From NCBI GenBank assembly GCA_032718475.1, contig JAUCBJ010006005.1:1-64000 (forward strand): DNA of 64,000 nt, given 5' to 3'. Positions 26,601 through 38,600 of this stretch are shown piece by piece (position 1 is the first letter of the stretch; each line of letters opens with the position of its first letter). The translations under genes were made by a program, and so were the position numbers. The stretch is from Nemertoderma westbladi (taxonomy: Eukaryota > Xenacoelomorpha > Nemertodermatida > Nemertodermatidae). The notes beneath the pieces are model-generated. The model worked only from the letters and a program-made list of their open reading frames with translations, had not been told where the DNA came from and made no database searches.

Positions 26601-29600
26601 GTCTATTCGTACACGGACGCTTCGTACTTGGACTATTTGTACCTGGTCTATTCGTACCCAGACACTTCGTACATGTACTATTTGTACCTGGTCTATTCGT
26701 ACCCAGACACGTCGTACCGAGACTATTTGTACCTGGTCTATTCGTACCCAGACACTTCGTACATGTACTATTTGTACCTGGCCCATTCGTACACAGACAC
26801 TTCGTACATGTACTATTTGTACCTGGCCCATTCGTACCCAGACACTTCGTACCTGTACTATTTGTACCTGGCCCATTCGTACCCAGACACTTCGTACCTG
26901 TCCTATTAATACCTGGTCCATTCGTACCCAGACACTTCGTACCTGTACTATTTGTACCGGTCTATTCGTACACGGACGCTTCGTACTTGGACTATTTGTA
27001 CCTGGTCTATTCGTACCCAGACACTTCGTACATGTACTATTTGTACCTGGTCTATTCGTACCCAGACACGTCGTACCGAGACTATTTGTACCTGGTCTAT
27101 TCGTACCCAGACACTTCGTACATGTACTATTTGTACCTGGTCTATTCGTACACGGACGCTTCGTACTTGGACTATTTGTACCTGGTCTATTCGTACCCAG
27201 ACACTTCGTACATGTACTATTTGTACCTGGTCTATTCGTACCCAGACACATCGTACCTGTACTATTTGTACCTGGTCTATTCGTACCCAGACACTTCGTA
27301 CATGTACTATTTGTACCTGGTCTATTCGTACACGGACGCTTCGTACTTGGACTATTTGTACCTGGTCTATTCGTACCCAGACACTTCGTACATGTACTAT
27401 TTGTACCTGGTCTATTCGTACCCAGACACATCGTACCTGTACTATTTGTACCTGGTCTATTCGTACCCGGACGCTTCGTACATGTACTATTTGTACCGGT
27501 CTATTCGTACACGGACGCTTCGTACTTGGACTATTTGTACCTGGTCTATTCGTACCCAGACACTTCGTACCTGTTCTATTAGTACCTGGTCCATTCGTAC
27601 CCTGACACTTCGTACATGTACTATTTGTACCGGTCTATTCGTACACGGACGCTTCGTACTTGGACTATTTGTACCTGGTCTATTCGTACCCAGACACTTC
27701 GTACATGTACTATTTGTACCTGGTCTATTCGTACCCAGACACATCGTACCTGTACTATTTGTACCTGGTCTATTCGTACCCAGACACTTCGTACATGTAC
27801 TATTTGTACCTGGTCTATTCGTACACGGACGCTTCGTACTTGGACAATTTGTACCTGGTTTATTCGTACCTGGTCTATTCGTACCCAGACACGTCGTACC
27901 GAGACTATTTGTACCTGGTCCATTTGTACCCAGACACATCGTACCTGTACTATTTGTACCTTGTCCATTTGTACACAGACACTTCGTACATGTACTATTT
28001 GTACCTTGTCCATTTGTACACAAACACTTCGTACATGTACTATTTGTACCTGGTCTATTCGTACCCAGACACGTCGTACCGAGACTATTTGTACCTGGTC
28101 CATTCGTACCCAGACACTTCGTACCTGTACTATTTGTACCGGTCCATTCGTACCCGGACGCTTCGTACCTGGACTATTTGTACCTGGTCTAATCGTACCC
28201 AGACACTTCGTACCTGTACTATTTGTACCGGTCCATTCGTACCCGGACGCTTCGTACCTGGACTATTTGTACCTGGTCCATTCGTACCCAGACACTTCGT
28301 ACCTGTACTATTTGTACCGGTCCATTCGTACCCGGACGCTTCGTACCTGGACTATTTGTACCTGGTCCATTCGTACCCAGACACTTCGTACCTGTACTAT
28401 TTGTACCGGTCCATTCGTACCCGGACGCTTCGTACCTGGACTATTTGTACCTGGTCCATTCGTACCCAGACACTTCGTACCTGTACTATTTGTACCGGTC
28501 CATTCGTACCCGGACGCTTCGTACCTGGACTATTTGTACCTGGTCCATTCGTACCCAGACACTTCGTACCTGTACTATTTGTACCGGTCCATTCGTACCC
28601 GGACCCTTCGTACCTGGACCATTTGTACCTGGTCTATTCGTACCCAGACACGTCGTACCGAGACTATATGTACCTGGTCCATTCGTACCCGGACGCTTCG
28701 TACCTGTACTATTTGTACCGGTCCATTCGTACCCGGACGCTTCGTACCTGTACTATTTGTACCGGTCCATTCGTACCCGGACGCTTCGTACCTGGACTAT
28801 TTGTACCGGTCCATTCGTACCCGGACGCTTCGTACCTGGACTATTTGTACCGGTCCATTCGTACCCGGACACTTCGTACCTGTACTATTTGTACCTGGTC
28901 TATTCGTACACAGACACTTCGTACCTGTACTATTTGTACCTGGTCTATTCGTACCCAGACACTTCGTACCTGGACTATTTGTACCGGTCCATTCGTACCC
29001 GGACGCTTCGTACCTGGACTATTTGTACCGGTCCATTCGTACCCGGACGCTTCGTACCTGGACTATTTGTACCGGTCCATTCGTACCCGGACGCTTCGTA
29101 CCTGGACTATTTGTACCGGTCCATTCGTACCCGGACGCTTCGTACCTGGACTATTTGTACCGGTCCATTCGTACCCGGACACTTCGTACCTGTACTATTT
29201 GTACCTGGTCTATTCGTACACAGACACTTCGTACCTGTACTATTTGTACCGGTCCATTCGTACCCGGACGCTTCGTACCTGGACTATTTGTACCGGTCCA
29301 TTCGTACCCGGACGCTTCGTACCTGGACTATTTGTACCGGTCCATTCGTACCCGGACACTTCGTACCTGTACTATTTGTACCTGGTCTATTCGTACACAG
29401 ACACTTCGTACCTGTACTATTTGTACCTGGTCCATTCGTACCCAGACACTTCGTACCTGTACTATTTGTACCGGTCCATTCGTACCCGGACGCTTCGTAC
29501 CTGGACTATTTGTACCTGGTCTATTCGTACCCAGACACATCGTACCTGTACTATTTGTACCTGGTCCATTCGTACCCGGACGCTTCGTACCTGTACTATT

Positions 29601-32600
29601 TGTACCGGTCCATTCGTACCCGGACGCTTCGTACCTGTACTATTTGTACCTGGTCTATTCGTACCCGAACGCTTCGTACCTGTACTATTTGTACCGGTCC
29701 ATTCGTACCCGGACGCTTCGTACCTGTACTATTTGTACCGGTCCATTCGTACCCAGACACTTCGTACCTGTTCTATTTGTACCTGGTCTATTCGTACCCA
29801 GACAGTTCGTACATGTACTATTTGTACCTGGTCTATTCGTACCCGAACGCTTCGTACCTGTACTATTTGTACCGGCCCATTCGTACCCGGACACTTCGTA
29901 CCTGGACTATTTGTACCGGTCCATTCGTACCCAGACACTTCGTACCTGTACTATTTGTACCTGGTCTATTCGTACCCGAACGCTTCGTACCTGTACTATT
30001 TGTACCGGTCCATTCGTACCCAGACACTTCGTACCTGTACTATTTGTACCGGTCCATTCGTACCCGGACGCTTCGTACCTGTACTATTAGTACCGGTCCA
30101 TTCGTACCCAGTAAGCAACCGAGGGTGGACTCTCTATAGCCGAGGGGCACTTGTATAATAACTAATAATCACGAACCCCATCCTCTTATAATATATAACT
30201 CTGTAGTAGTCAGTAGCAGTAGTAATAGTAGTAGTAGTAGTAGTAGTATAAGTAGTAAGTAATAGTAAAGGAGATCGGTTTAAACCAAAGTGATAAAGTA
30301 ACATTATCATATAACATAATCATATAGACAAAGTAGAATAAGATACAGATTCATAATTATTTTATCAAACTCATGTACTACACTGAAAAAAGTAACTACA
30401 TCTCGTTTGAAAAAGTGCCACTATCAATTATTAGTGGCATTAATTAATTTTGAAAGTTGCGATTTTACTAAACTGCAATTTTTTTCGAAATATGCAATTA
30501 TTTATTTTTCCAAATTACAAAAACCCATTTTGTTAAATTTAATTAAATGTACTTCTAGAATATACCAGGTTATGGAAATTACTAAATATATTAAAGTTCC
30601 ACTTTTTTGAATTTCTGTAAAAAGGTGCGCTTTTAAACAAGTGTTGTAAAGTGCTATTTTAAAACAAAAAAAATTAAAAAAGTACCCTAATCAGTAAACA
30701 GTTACGATTTTAAACTTTTAACGCAAACGTGACCCATGAAAATGTGAATATTGTGTAAAAAGATACGATATGCTTTAAAGGAAACAAATCATATCTTAGG
30801 AGGATTGAAGAGCCTCTTTAAATTAAAATTCAGTAACATACACTTTTTAAACTTTTTGTAAAAAGTTACTGCCTGGTACAGTTGTTGAGAAATTGACCGG
30901 TATACAGAACCTGTATAGGTACATTTAGTTTCGATTTATTGTAAGTCAACATAACAGCTGTGCTAATTGTTCTATAGGCTTTCATTGAATCATGCATACT
31001 TAGTGGTTATCAGATATTGCATTATTTTAGTAGTACTGGTACGTGAGTTGTATATTATTTGGAATAAATCGTAGAATTTACTGTGGGGCGAGCTTCAAAG
31101 CTTCAAAGTGAGAGAGCCAAAGCATATGGGTACCATTAACGAGTTGTATGTCGTCGTCGTCATACATTTTTGATGCTAGTAACTCTCGGTCATTCCTTGA
31201 TGAAATTAAACCAAACCTTGTCCGTATGTAGTACTCCAAAAGTTTAGAAAGAATCTGAAGTTTGGTCAAAAATCAGACAATCTGTCAGTCGCTACCGGTA
31301 GTTTAAGACTTTTGATAAAAACCAAAATAACTTCGAAAGTCGGAATATTTGCAATATTTATCAAATGGCGGAATCAGTGTGTTATGTGTATCCGGAGATG
31401 CAGATTAAACACCACCGCCTTCACGATAAAATTGCATTTTTCCATCATAAGTTATCCGTACACAAGGCGAACAAGTCTTACCGACACAGGGGTGCCGCAG
31501 CCGATACAGCGATAGGCCTAAGGACACCACCGTTGATCCATCCAAGGCCTACAACAAGGGCGATGACAATGAAAGTGTTACTACCGGTACCGATACCTCG
31601 GTAAAATCGACTTCTGTGGTGGGTCAAGTGTTGAGTAAGGATGCAACTAAGAGATTTACTGGCTGCAAACGAATGAAAGTGAACGTGTTGACGGCTAAGA
31701 AAAAAATTAAAAACCAAGAAAGAAAACGGTTCTTGTAGACCTACAGGAGGATCTGCGGAGTTCAGATGATCCCGAATCGGATAATTCCGATTCAACAACC
31801 GCTTCCAGTTCGAGCCTCGAGTCAGTGTCTATTTTGGAGTCAGATCTAGGAGATGCTGAATATATTCCTGGAGGAGGAGGCGGCGCTCTCATTTGGGCGA
31901 GAATGAGAAAAAAGGATATACCCTGGCCTGGTAAGGTTTCTTCTGTTGCACCAGATAGAACTGACCCTCCTCCGATGTTTGTTGCGTTATATGTCATGTC
32001 TTATATCAGTATAACTGTCTGTTATGAAATAACCGAAGCAGCGGCTGCCATAGAAACTGTAAAACTGTTATGTGTTAAATATTTGATCAATCTCGTGTAT
32101 ATTAATAGCCATAATTATAGTAATAGATTCTCGTGTTGTTTATTATTCACTATTAAACTGTTATGGGGATAAACTTTTGGGTCAATATTCATCATACCTT
32201 AAAAATATGACTTCATTTAATTTAAAGAAATTTACACTCATTATTAAAAAGAATATAAGTTCCCCTTTGATAAGCAAACCAAACTAGTTCTTCTTTACAG
32301 TGAAAAGTACCTCTTTTTCACATACTAAGTAATATAAGTTGATCTTAAATATTGCGGGGAGTGGTATTTTTAAATAGAAAGTAGCACTTTAATTGGAAAT
32401 CAAGTACCACTTTATATTTTAATAAGTGCTGCTTAATCTAAAAAGTGCATGTTTTAAATGATTATCCCACAAGTAAAGTACATATTACATTAAAAAAAGC
32501 TGAGCTTTATTCCTACTAATGAATATAAAAACGTAAATAATATTCAGAAAAGTGTCGTTTTCTAAACAGAAAATCAGTACTAACATTATCAAAAAAGTAC

Positions 32601-35600
32601 CACTTTTTAAAGTAATTAAAAGTGATCTTTTCTGCTCCTTGAAAAAGTGCCATTTTTATATTGTAATAAAAAGTGACTCTTTTTGCTACTTAAAAAAGTG
32701 CCGGTTTTTCAAAAAAGCGTATCTCGTTTGAGTACTCAAAACCAGATGCACTTTTTTGGAAAATCGGCACTTTTTTATGAAAAAAGTACAACTTCGTTTT
32801 TTCAGTGTACTTACTTCAATGTGCCAATTGTAACAATAATTAAACATATTATTCCAATTAATCTGCGTTTGGCCCTATAAGATATTATACTGAAGTGTTT
32901 TATATCAATATATCCATGCGAGTAAACAAGAAGTGAAGTAAATGTTTATTATTATAGTTTTAGAAATTGAATGATATACCCAAGATAGTGAAATAGACAA
33001 TATACCAGAAATTGCCATTTGATCAGATATATCAAAGCGGCGTCTTTAGTATAATACCGTAATAGTATCAATTAACTCTGTTATACAATGTAAATATACT
33101 AAATCTATTTATAAATATATTATGAGCCCTACATTGTATATTTCTCCTACAGGTAGACAATGTAGTATGTTAAAACTTGATATAATTTGGTATAATGTAT
33201 AACATATTACAAATAAGACTGAGGCAGCTAAACTATATTGCAAATAAATCAAATATCCTAAAGTAATATACTAGACCCTCCCTCCACCCTATAAATAGTG
33301 TTCACCACCTACCCCACCCACCGCCCTTATTACTTCATAATAATGAAAGATAGTACTGGCGCTCCGGTCACTCCGTTCCCTCCGCTGGGGGGGTTAAGTT
33401 GTAGGTTTTGACACTATGCAAAATCCGAGCACAGAGTTAGAAGCGCATTGGATAGGCGAACATTTCTTGCAGTGAAAGTATTTCCATACCTATTATAGTT
33501 TTCGAGATAGTCAGACATGAGTAGCTAAAATTTGAATTTTTTTGGTAAAGTCTGATTTCACCGGTACCTATCATCCGAAATATGGATTGTGATATATCGT
33601 TAGATGCGGGTCCACTAACTGTACTTTCACATATTTTCAAGGAAAAAATTCGATCAAGGGTTTTCGAAATATTTTCGAATTACCGGAAGCAGACTTTGGA
33701 CGACCATATCTCCGGTACCGGTAGGCCTATTGAGTCGAAATTTTTTTTAATCTACTTAGAACACTCCAGTGAATGTTTTTTAGTTTGAAAGTTTTGCCCC
33801 AAAATGCTCAGAAGTAATTTCGAAAAAACTGATCATTTCGCGATCATGATCTTTTGACCCCCTAGAATTGAACTTTTTTATGGTCAAATTTTGGCTACCC
33901 CCCCTAATTCGAGGGTGAGGAATCTTTTTGTAATGTTAAGTTTTTTCATACGGTGAACTCACAGGACTTGGTCTTCGAAATAAAACCGAAAACATGATCT
34001 TTCCTGATCATGGCCTGATCAAATCGCTTTTTGAAAATTTTGAAATGCTCAAAAGTTGCCCCTTCTTAATAGAAGTCGATTAGTAAAAAAAAAATCGGGG
34101 GTCTCAAACAAAGTTTTAGAGAAAATCGGGAAAAACTGAAAAACACGATCTTTTATGATCAGGAAGCTGATCTCGAGAACTGGTTGCCCGATCGAGCCAA
34201 TTTTTTTTTAATCAACTCAGAATAGACCATTGCACATTTCTTACAATGAATGTTTATTAGAAAAATGCTTAGATTCGATTTTAAATATACTGATCTTTTC
34301 GCGATCATGATCTTGAGTTTTGACCCACTAGACTTGAACTTTTTTATGCCCAAATTTTGGCTACCCCCCATAATTCGAGGGCGAGGAATCTTTTTGTGAT
34401 GTTAAGTTTTTCCATACGGTGAACTCCCAGGACTTGGTCTTCAAAATAAAACCGAAAACACGATCTTTTCTGATCGCGGCCTGATCAAATCGCTTTTTGA
34501 AAATTTCGAAATGCTCAAAAGTTGCCCCTTCATCATAGAAGTCGATTCGTAAAAAAAAAACGGGGGTCTCAAACAAAGTTTTCGAGAAAATTTGAAAAAA
34601 CCGAAAAATATCATCTTTAATGATCAGGTATCAGATCTCGAGAACCGGTTGTCCGATCGGGCCAATTTTTTTTTTAATCGACTCAGGGCGGTGTTCTGAA
34701 CGTTTCCTACAGTAATTGTTTATATCCAAAATGCTTAGTTACGATTTTACGAAGTCCGATCTTTGCGCGATCATGATCTTGCGTTTTGACCGGGAAGAAT
34801 TCATTTTTTTTTAAATCTTTTAACGGGAATCATGACTAATGTGGGGTCGCTGAATCTTTTTGTAATGTTAAGTTTTTCGATTGGAGCAAGCCTTGAGTGT
34901 CCGATTGCTGATCAAAACTGATCTTTGCTGATCATGGTCAAGATCATGATCTGATCACTCTCAACTTTTTCATTTGAATGTAAACCCATATGCTGCCTAT
35001 CGATTGGCGCCGGTCCCAAGTCCGTAGCATTAGCGGTTCTGGATTTATCTCCATAGCAACGTGGTTGCTAGGGAAGCGGACTTTTTGACTCAAATTGGCC
35101 CTAGCTGGAGAACCGTGACTTTTTTAACACATTATGTATGGCGAAAAGTCTTCTGGATAAATTTTGGGGGGGGGGGGGGGGGGGTCTAGGAACATCCTAT
35201 TGTTCGTTTTCGCTTAGTTGCTGAGATCCTCTCGTCCCACAAATTCCAGGATTCTATAAAGGCATTCTGCTGGACTAGTTCCGTGGCCGGAATAGTGTTC
35301 GGTGTTCTGCGAACAGAGAACCTAATCGGTTTAGGGCCCTGACAGTCCAGACACTTCGTACCTGTTCTATTTGTACCTGGTCTATTCGTACCCAGTAAGC
35401 AACCGAGGGTGGACTCTCTATAGCCGAGGGGCACTTGTATAATAACTAATAATCACGAACCCCATCCTCTTATAATATATAACTCTGTAGTAGTCAGTAG
35501 CAGTAGTAATAATAGTAGTAGTAGTAGTAGTATAAGTAGTAAGTAATAGTAAAGGAGATCGGTTTAAACCAAAGTGATAAAGTAACATTATTATATAACA

Positions 35601-38600
35601 TAATCATATAGACAAAGTAGAATAAGATACAGATTCATAATTATTTTATCAAACTCATGTACTACTTACTTCAATGTGCCAATTGTAACAATAATTAAAC
35701 ATATTATTCCAATTAATCTGCGTTTGGCCCTATAAGATATTATACTGAAGTGTTTTATATCAATATATCCATGCGAGTAAACAAGAAGTGAAGTAAATGT
35801 TTATTATTATAGTTTTAGAAATTGAATGATATACCCAAGATAGTGAAATAGATAATATACAAGAAATTGCCATTTGATCAGATATATCAAAGCGGCGTCT
35901 TTAGTATAATACCGTAATAGTATCAATTAACTCTGTTATACAATGTAAATATACTAAATCTATTTATAAATATATTATGAGCCCTAAATTGTATATTTCT
36001 CCTACAGGTAGACAATGTAGTATGTTAAACTTGATATAATTTGGTATAATGTATAACATATTACAAATAAGACTGAGGCAGCTAAACTATATTGCAAAGA
36101 AATCAAATATCCTAAAGTAATATACTAGACCCTCCCTCCACCCTATAAATAGTGTTCACCACCTACCCCACCCACCGCCCTTATTACTTCATAATAATGA
36201 AAGATAGTACTGGCGCTCCGGTCACTCCGTTCCCTCCGCTGGGGGGGTTAAGTTGTAGGTTTTGACACTATGCAAAATCCGAGCACAGAGTTAGAAGCGC
36301 ATTGGATAGGCGAACATTTCTTGCAGTGAAAGTATTTCCATACCTATTATAGTTTTCGAGATAGTCAGACATGAGTAGCTAAAATTTGAATTTTTTTGGT
36401 AAAGTCTGATTTCACCGGTACCTATCATCCGAAATATGGATTGTGATATATCGTTAGATGCGGGTCCACTAACTGTACATTCACATATTTTCAAGGAAAA
36501 AATTCGATCAAGGGTTTTCGAAATATTTTCGAATTACCGGAAGCAGACTTTGGACGACCATATCTCCGGTACCGGTAGGCCTATTGAGTCGAAATTTTTT
36601 TTAATCTACTTAGAACACTCCAGTGAATGTTTTTTAGTTTGAAAGTTTTGCCCCAAAATGCTCAGAAGTAATTTCGAAAAAACTGATCATTTCGCGATCA
36701 TGATCTTTTGACCCCCTAGAATTGAACTTTTTTATGGTCAAATTTTGGCTACCCCCCCCTAATTCGAGGGTGAGGAATCTTTTTGTAATTTTAAGTTTTT
36801 TCATACGGTGAACTCACAGGACTTGGTCTTCGAAATAAAACCGAAAACAAGATCTTTCCTGATCATGGCCTGATCAAATCGCTTTTTGAAAATTTTGAAA
36901 TGCTCAAAAGTTGCCCCTTCTTAATAGAAGTCGATTAGTAACAAAAAAATCGGGGGTCTCAAACAAAGTTTTAGAGAAAATCGGGAAAAACTGAAAAACA
37001 CGATCTTTTATGATCAGGAAGCTGATCTCGAGAACTGGTTGCCCGATCGAGCCAATTTTTTTTTTAATCAACTCAGAATAGACCATTGCACATTTCTTAC
37101 AATGAATGTTTATTAGAAAAATGCTTAGATTCGATTTTAAATATACTGATCTTTTCGCGATCATGATCTTGAGTTTTGACCCACTAGACTTGAACTTTTT
37201 TATGCCCAAATTTTGGCTACCCCCCATAATTCGAGGGCGAGGAATCTTTTTGTGATGTTAAGTTTTTCCATACGGTGAACACATTATGTATGGCGAAAAG
37301 TCTTCTGGATAAATTTTGGGGGGGGGGTCTAGGAACATCCTATTGTTCGTTTTCGCTTAGTTGCTGAGATCCTCTCGTCCCACAAATTCCAGGATTCTAT
37401 AAAGGCATTCTGCTGGACTAGTTCCGTGGCCGGAATAGTGTTCGGTGTTCTGCGAACAGAGAACCTAATCGGTTTAGGGCCCTGACAGTCCAGACACTTC
37501 GTACCTGTTCTATTTGTACCTGGTCTATTCGTACCCAGACAGTTCGTACATGTACTATTTGTACCGGTCCATTCGTACCCAGACACTTCGTACCTGAACT
37601 ATTTGTACCTGGTCTATTCGTACCCAGACACTTCGTACTTGGACTATTTGTACCTGGTCTATTCGTACACAGACACTTCGTACCTGTACTATTTGTACCG
37701 GTCCATTCGTACCCGGACGCTTCGTACCTGTACTATTTGTACCGGTCCATTCGTACCCGGACGCTTCGTACCTGTACTATTTGTAGCGGTCCATTCGTAC
37801 CCAGACAGTTCGTACATGTACTATTTGTACCGGTCCATTCGTACCCGGACGCTTCGTACCTGTACTATTTGTACCGGTCCATTCGTACCCAGACACTTCG
37901 TACCTGTACCATTTGTACCATTGGGATTCGATCCGACTATTGAGGTACACAAACTGACTAACCATATATTCTGAAGGCGCAATAAACTCTACAGTTGAGT
38001 TTCTAATCTCAGTCCGTCGCTGCGGGTTCCCGTGAGTTTTACTAACTGGATCGTAAAGGAACTCGTCGGGGACCTCATTGTGTCGGTAACAGACGTTACA
38101 GCGCCAATGACGTTGATCCACAAACGTTACATAAGGATTGATGTAGGTCCGACAGGAGCGACAACGAACAATCGGGGATGATTGAATCACCGGTAGAGTC
38201 TGAAAAGCAATACAGTGGATGACTTGTAGTGTCTATAAAGCAACAGTGGATACTGGCTACGAATTAGGAATCTGTGAATTACAACAATGCACAACACTTA
38301 AAGCCATACATTTTCATTAAAGAAGGTATTCTTGGTAGTGAACAGGCATTCCTTTAGGAAACAGAGTGGAAGGATTTACTGTGGAAGATCAGCCGTGTTG
38401 GTGAACAGTCATTCCTTTACGAAACAGAGTGGACGGGTTTACTATGGAAGATCACCCATGGTGGAGAACAGGCATTCCTTTTAGGAAACATAGTGGAGAC
38501 TGGAGGTGTTTACTGTGGAAGATCACCCATGGTGGTGAACAGGCATTCATTTAGGAAACATAGTGGAGGGGTTTACTGTGGAAGATCACACATGGTGAAC

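Larger units (their letters stand above)
30381..32807 (+). mobile_element. 2.4-kb TA-flanked inverted-repeat element carrying coding fragments
   Basis: Perfect 11-bp terminal inverted repeats CACTGAAAAAA / TTTTTTCAGTG, flanked by TA on both sides. The paralogous site in copy 2 (near 35670) has a single TA and no element, so the boundaries are directly proven. Subterminal regions on both sides are dense in AAAAAGTGC words. A TA duplication with a CACTG terminus fits the Tc1/mariner-like group, but no transposase is visible. The interior carries the PWWP-like fragment (31365-32000) and a minus-strand ORF fragment (31081-31220). Confidence 0.85.
30104..35394. repeat. Segmental duplication, copy 1 (with transposon insertion)
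   Basis: Starts CCCAGTAAGCAACCGAGG at the edge of the 45-bp array and matches 35390-37490 nearly base for base outside two differences. Copy 1 has the 2.4-kb insertion 30381-32807, and an extra segment of about 710 bp around 34426-35138 that copy 2 lacks. It includes a GTA-repeat near 30210-30250 and a G run at 35166-35184. No gene recognised apart from the fragments listed separately. Confidence 0.9.

Noticed and set aside
19662-30158. Very long open reading frames (up to nearly 900 codons) on both strands with 15-residue Tyr/Leu/Val/Pro repeats
   Set aside because: They are open only because the minisatellite unit is 45 bp. They shift frame wherever 44-bp units occur, appear in several frames and both strands at once, and lie inside a SEC24 intron.
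33437-36642. Pairs of similar ORFs at 33437/36291 and 33582/36436 suggesting a duplicated gene
   Set aside because: They reflect the segmental duplication; ORFs exist on both strands at the same place and have no recognised domain.
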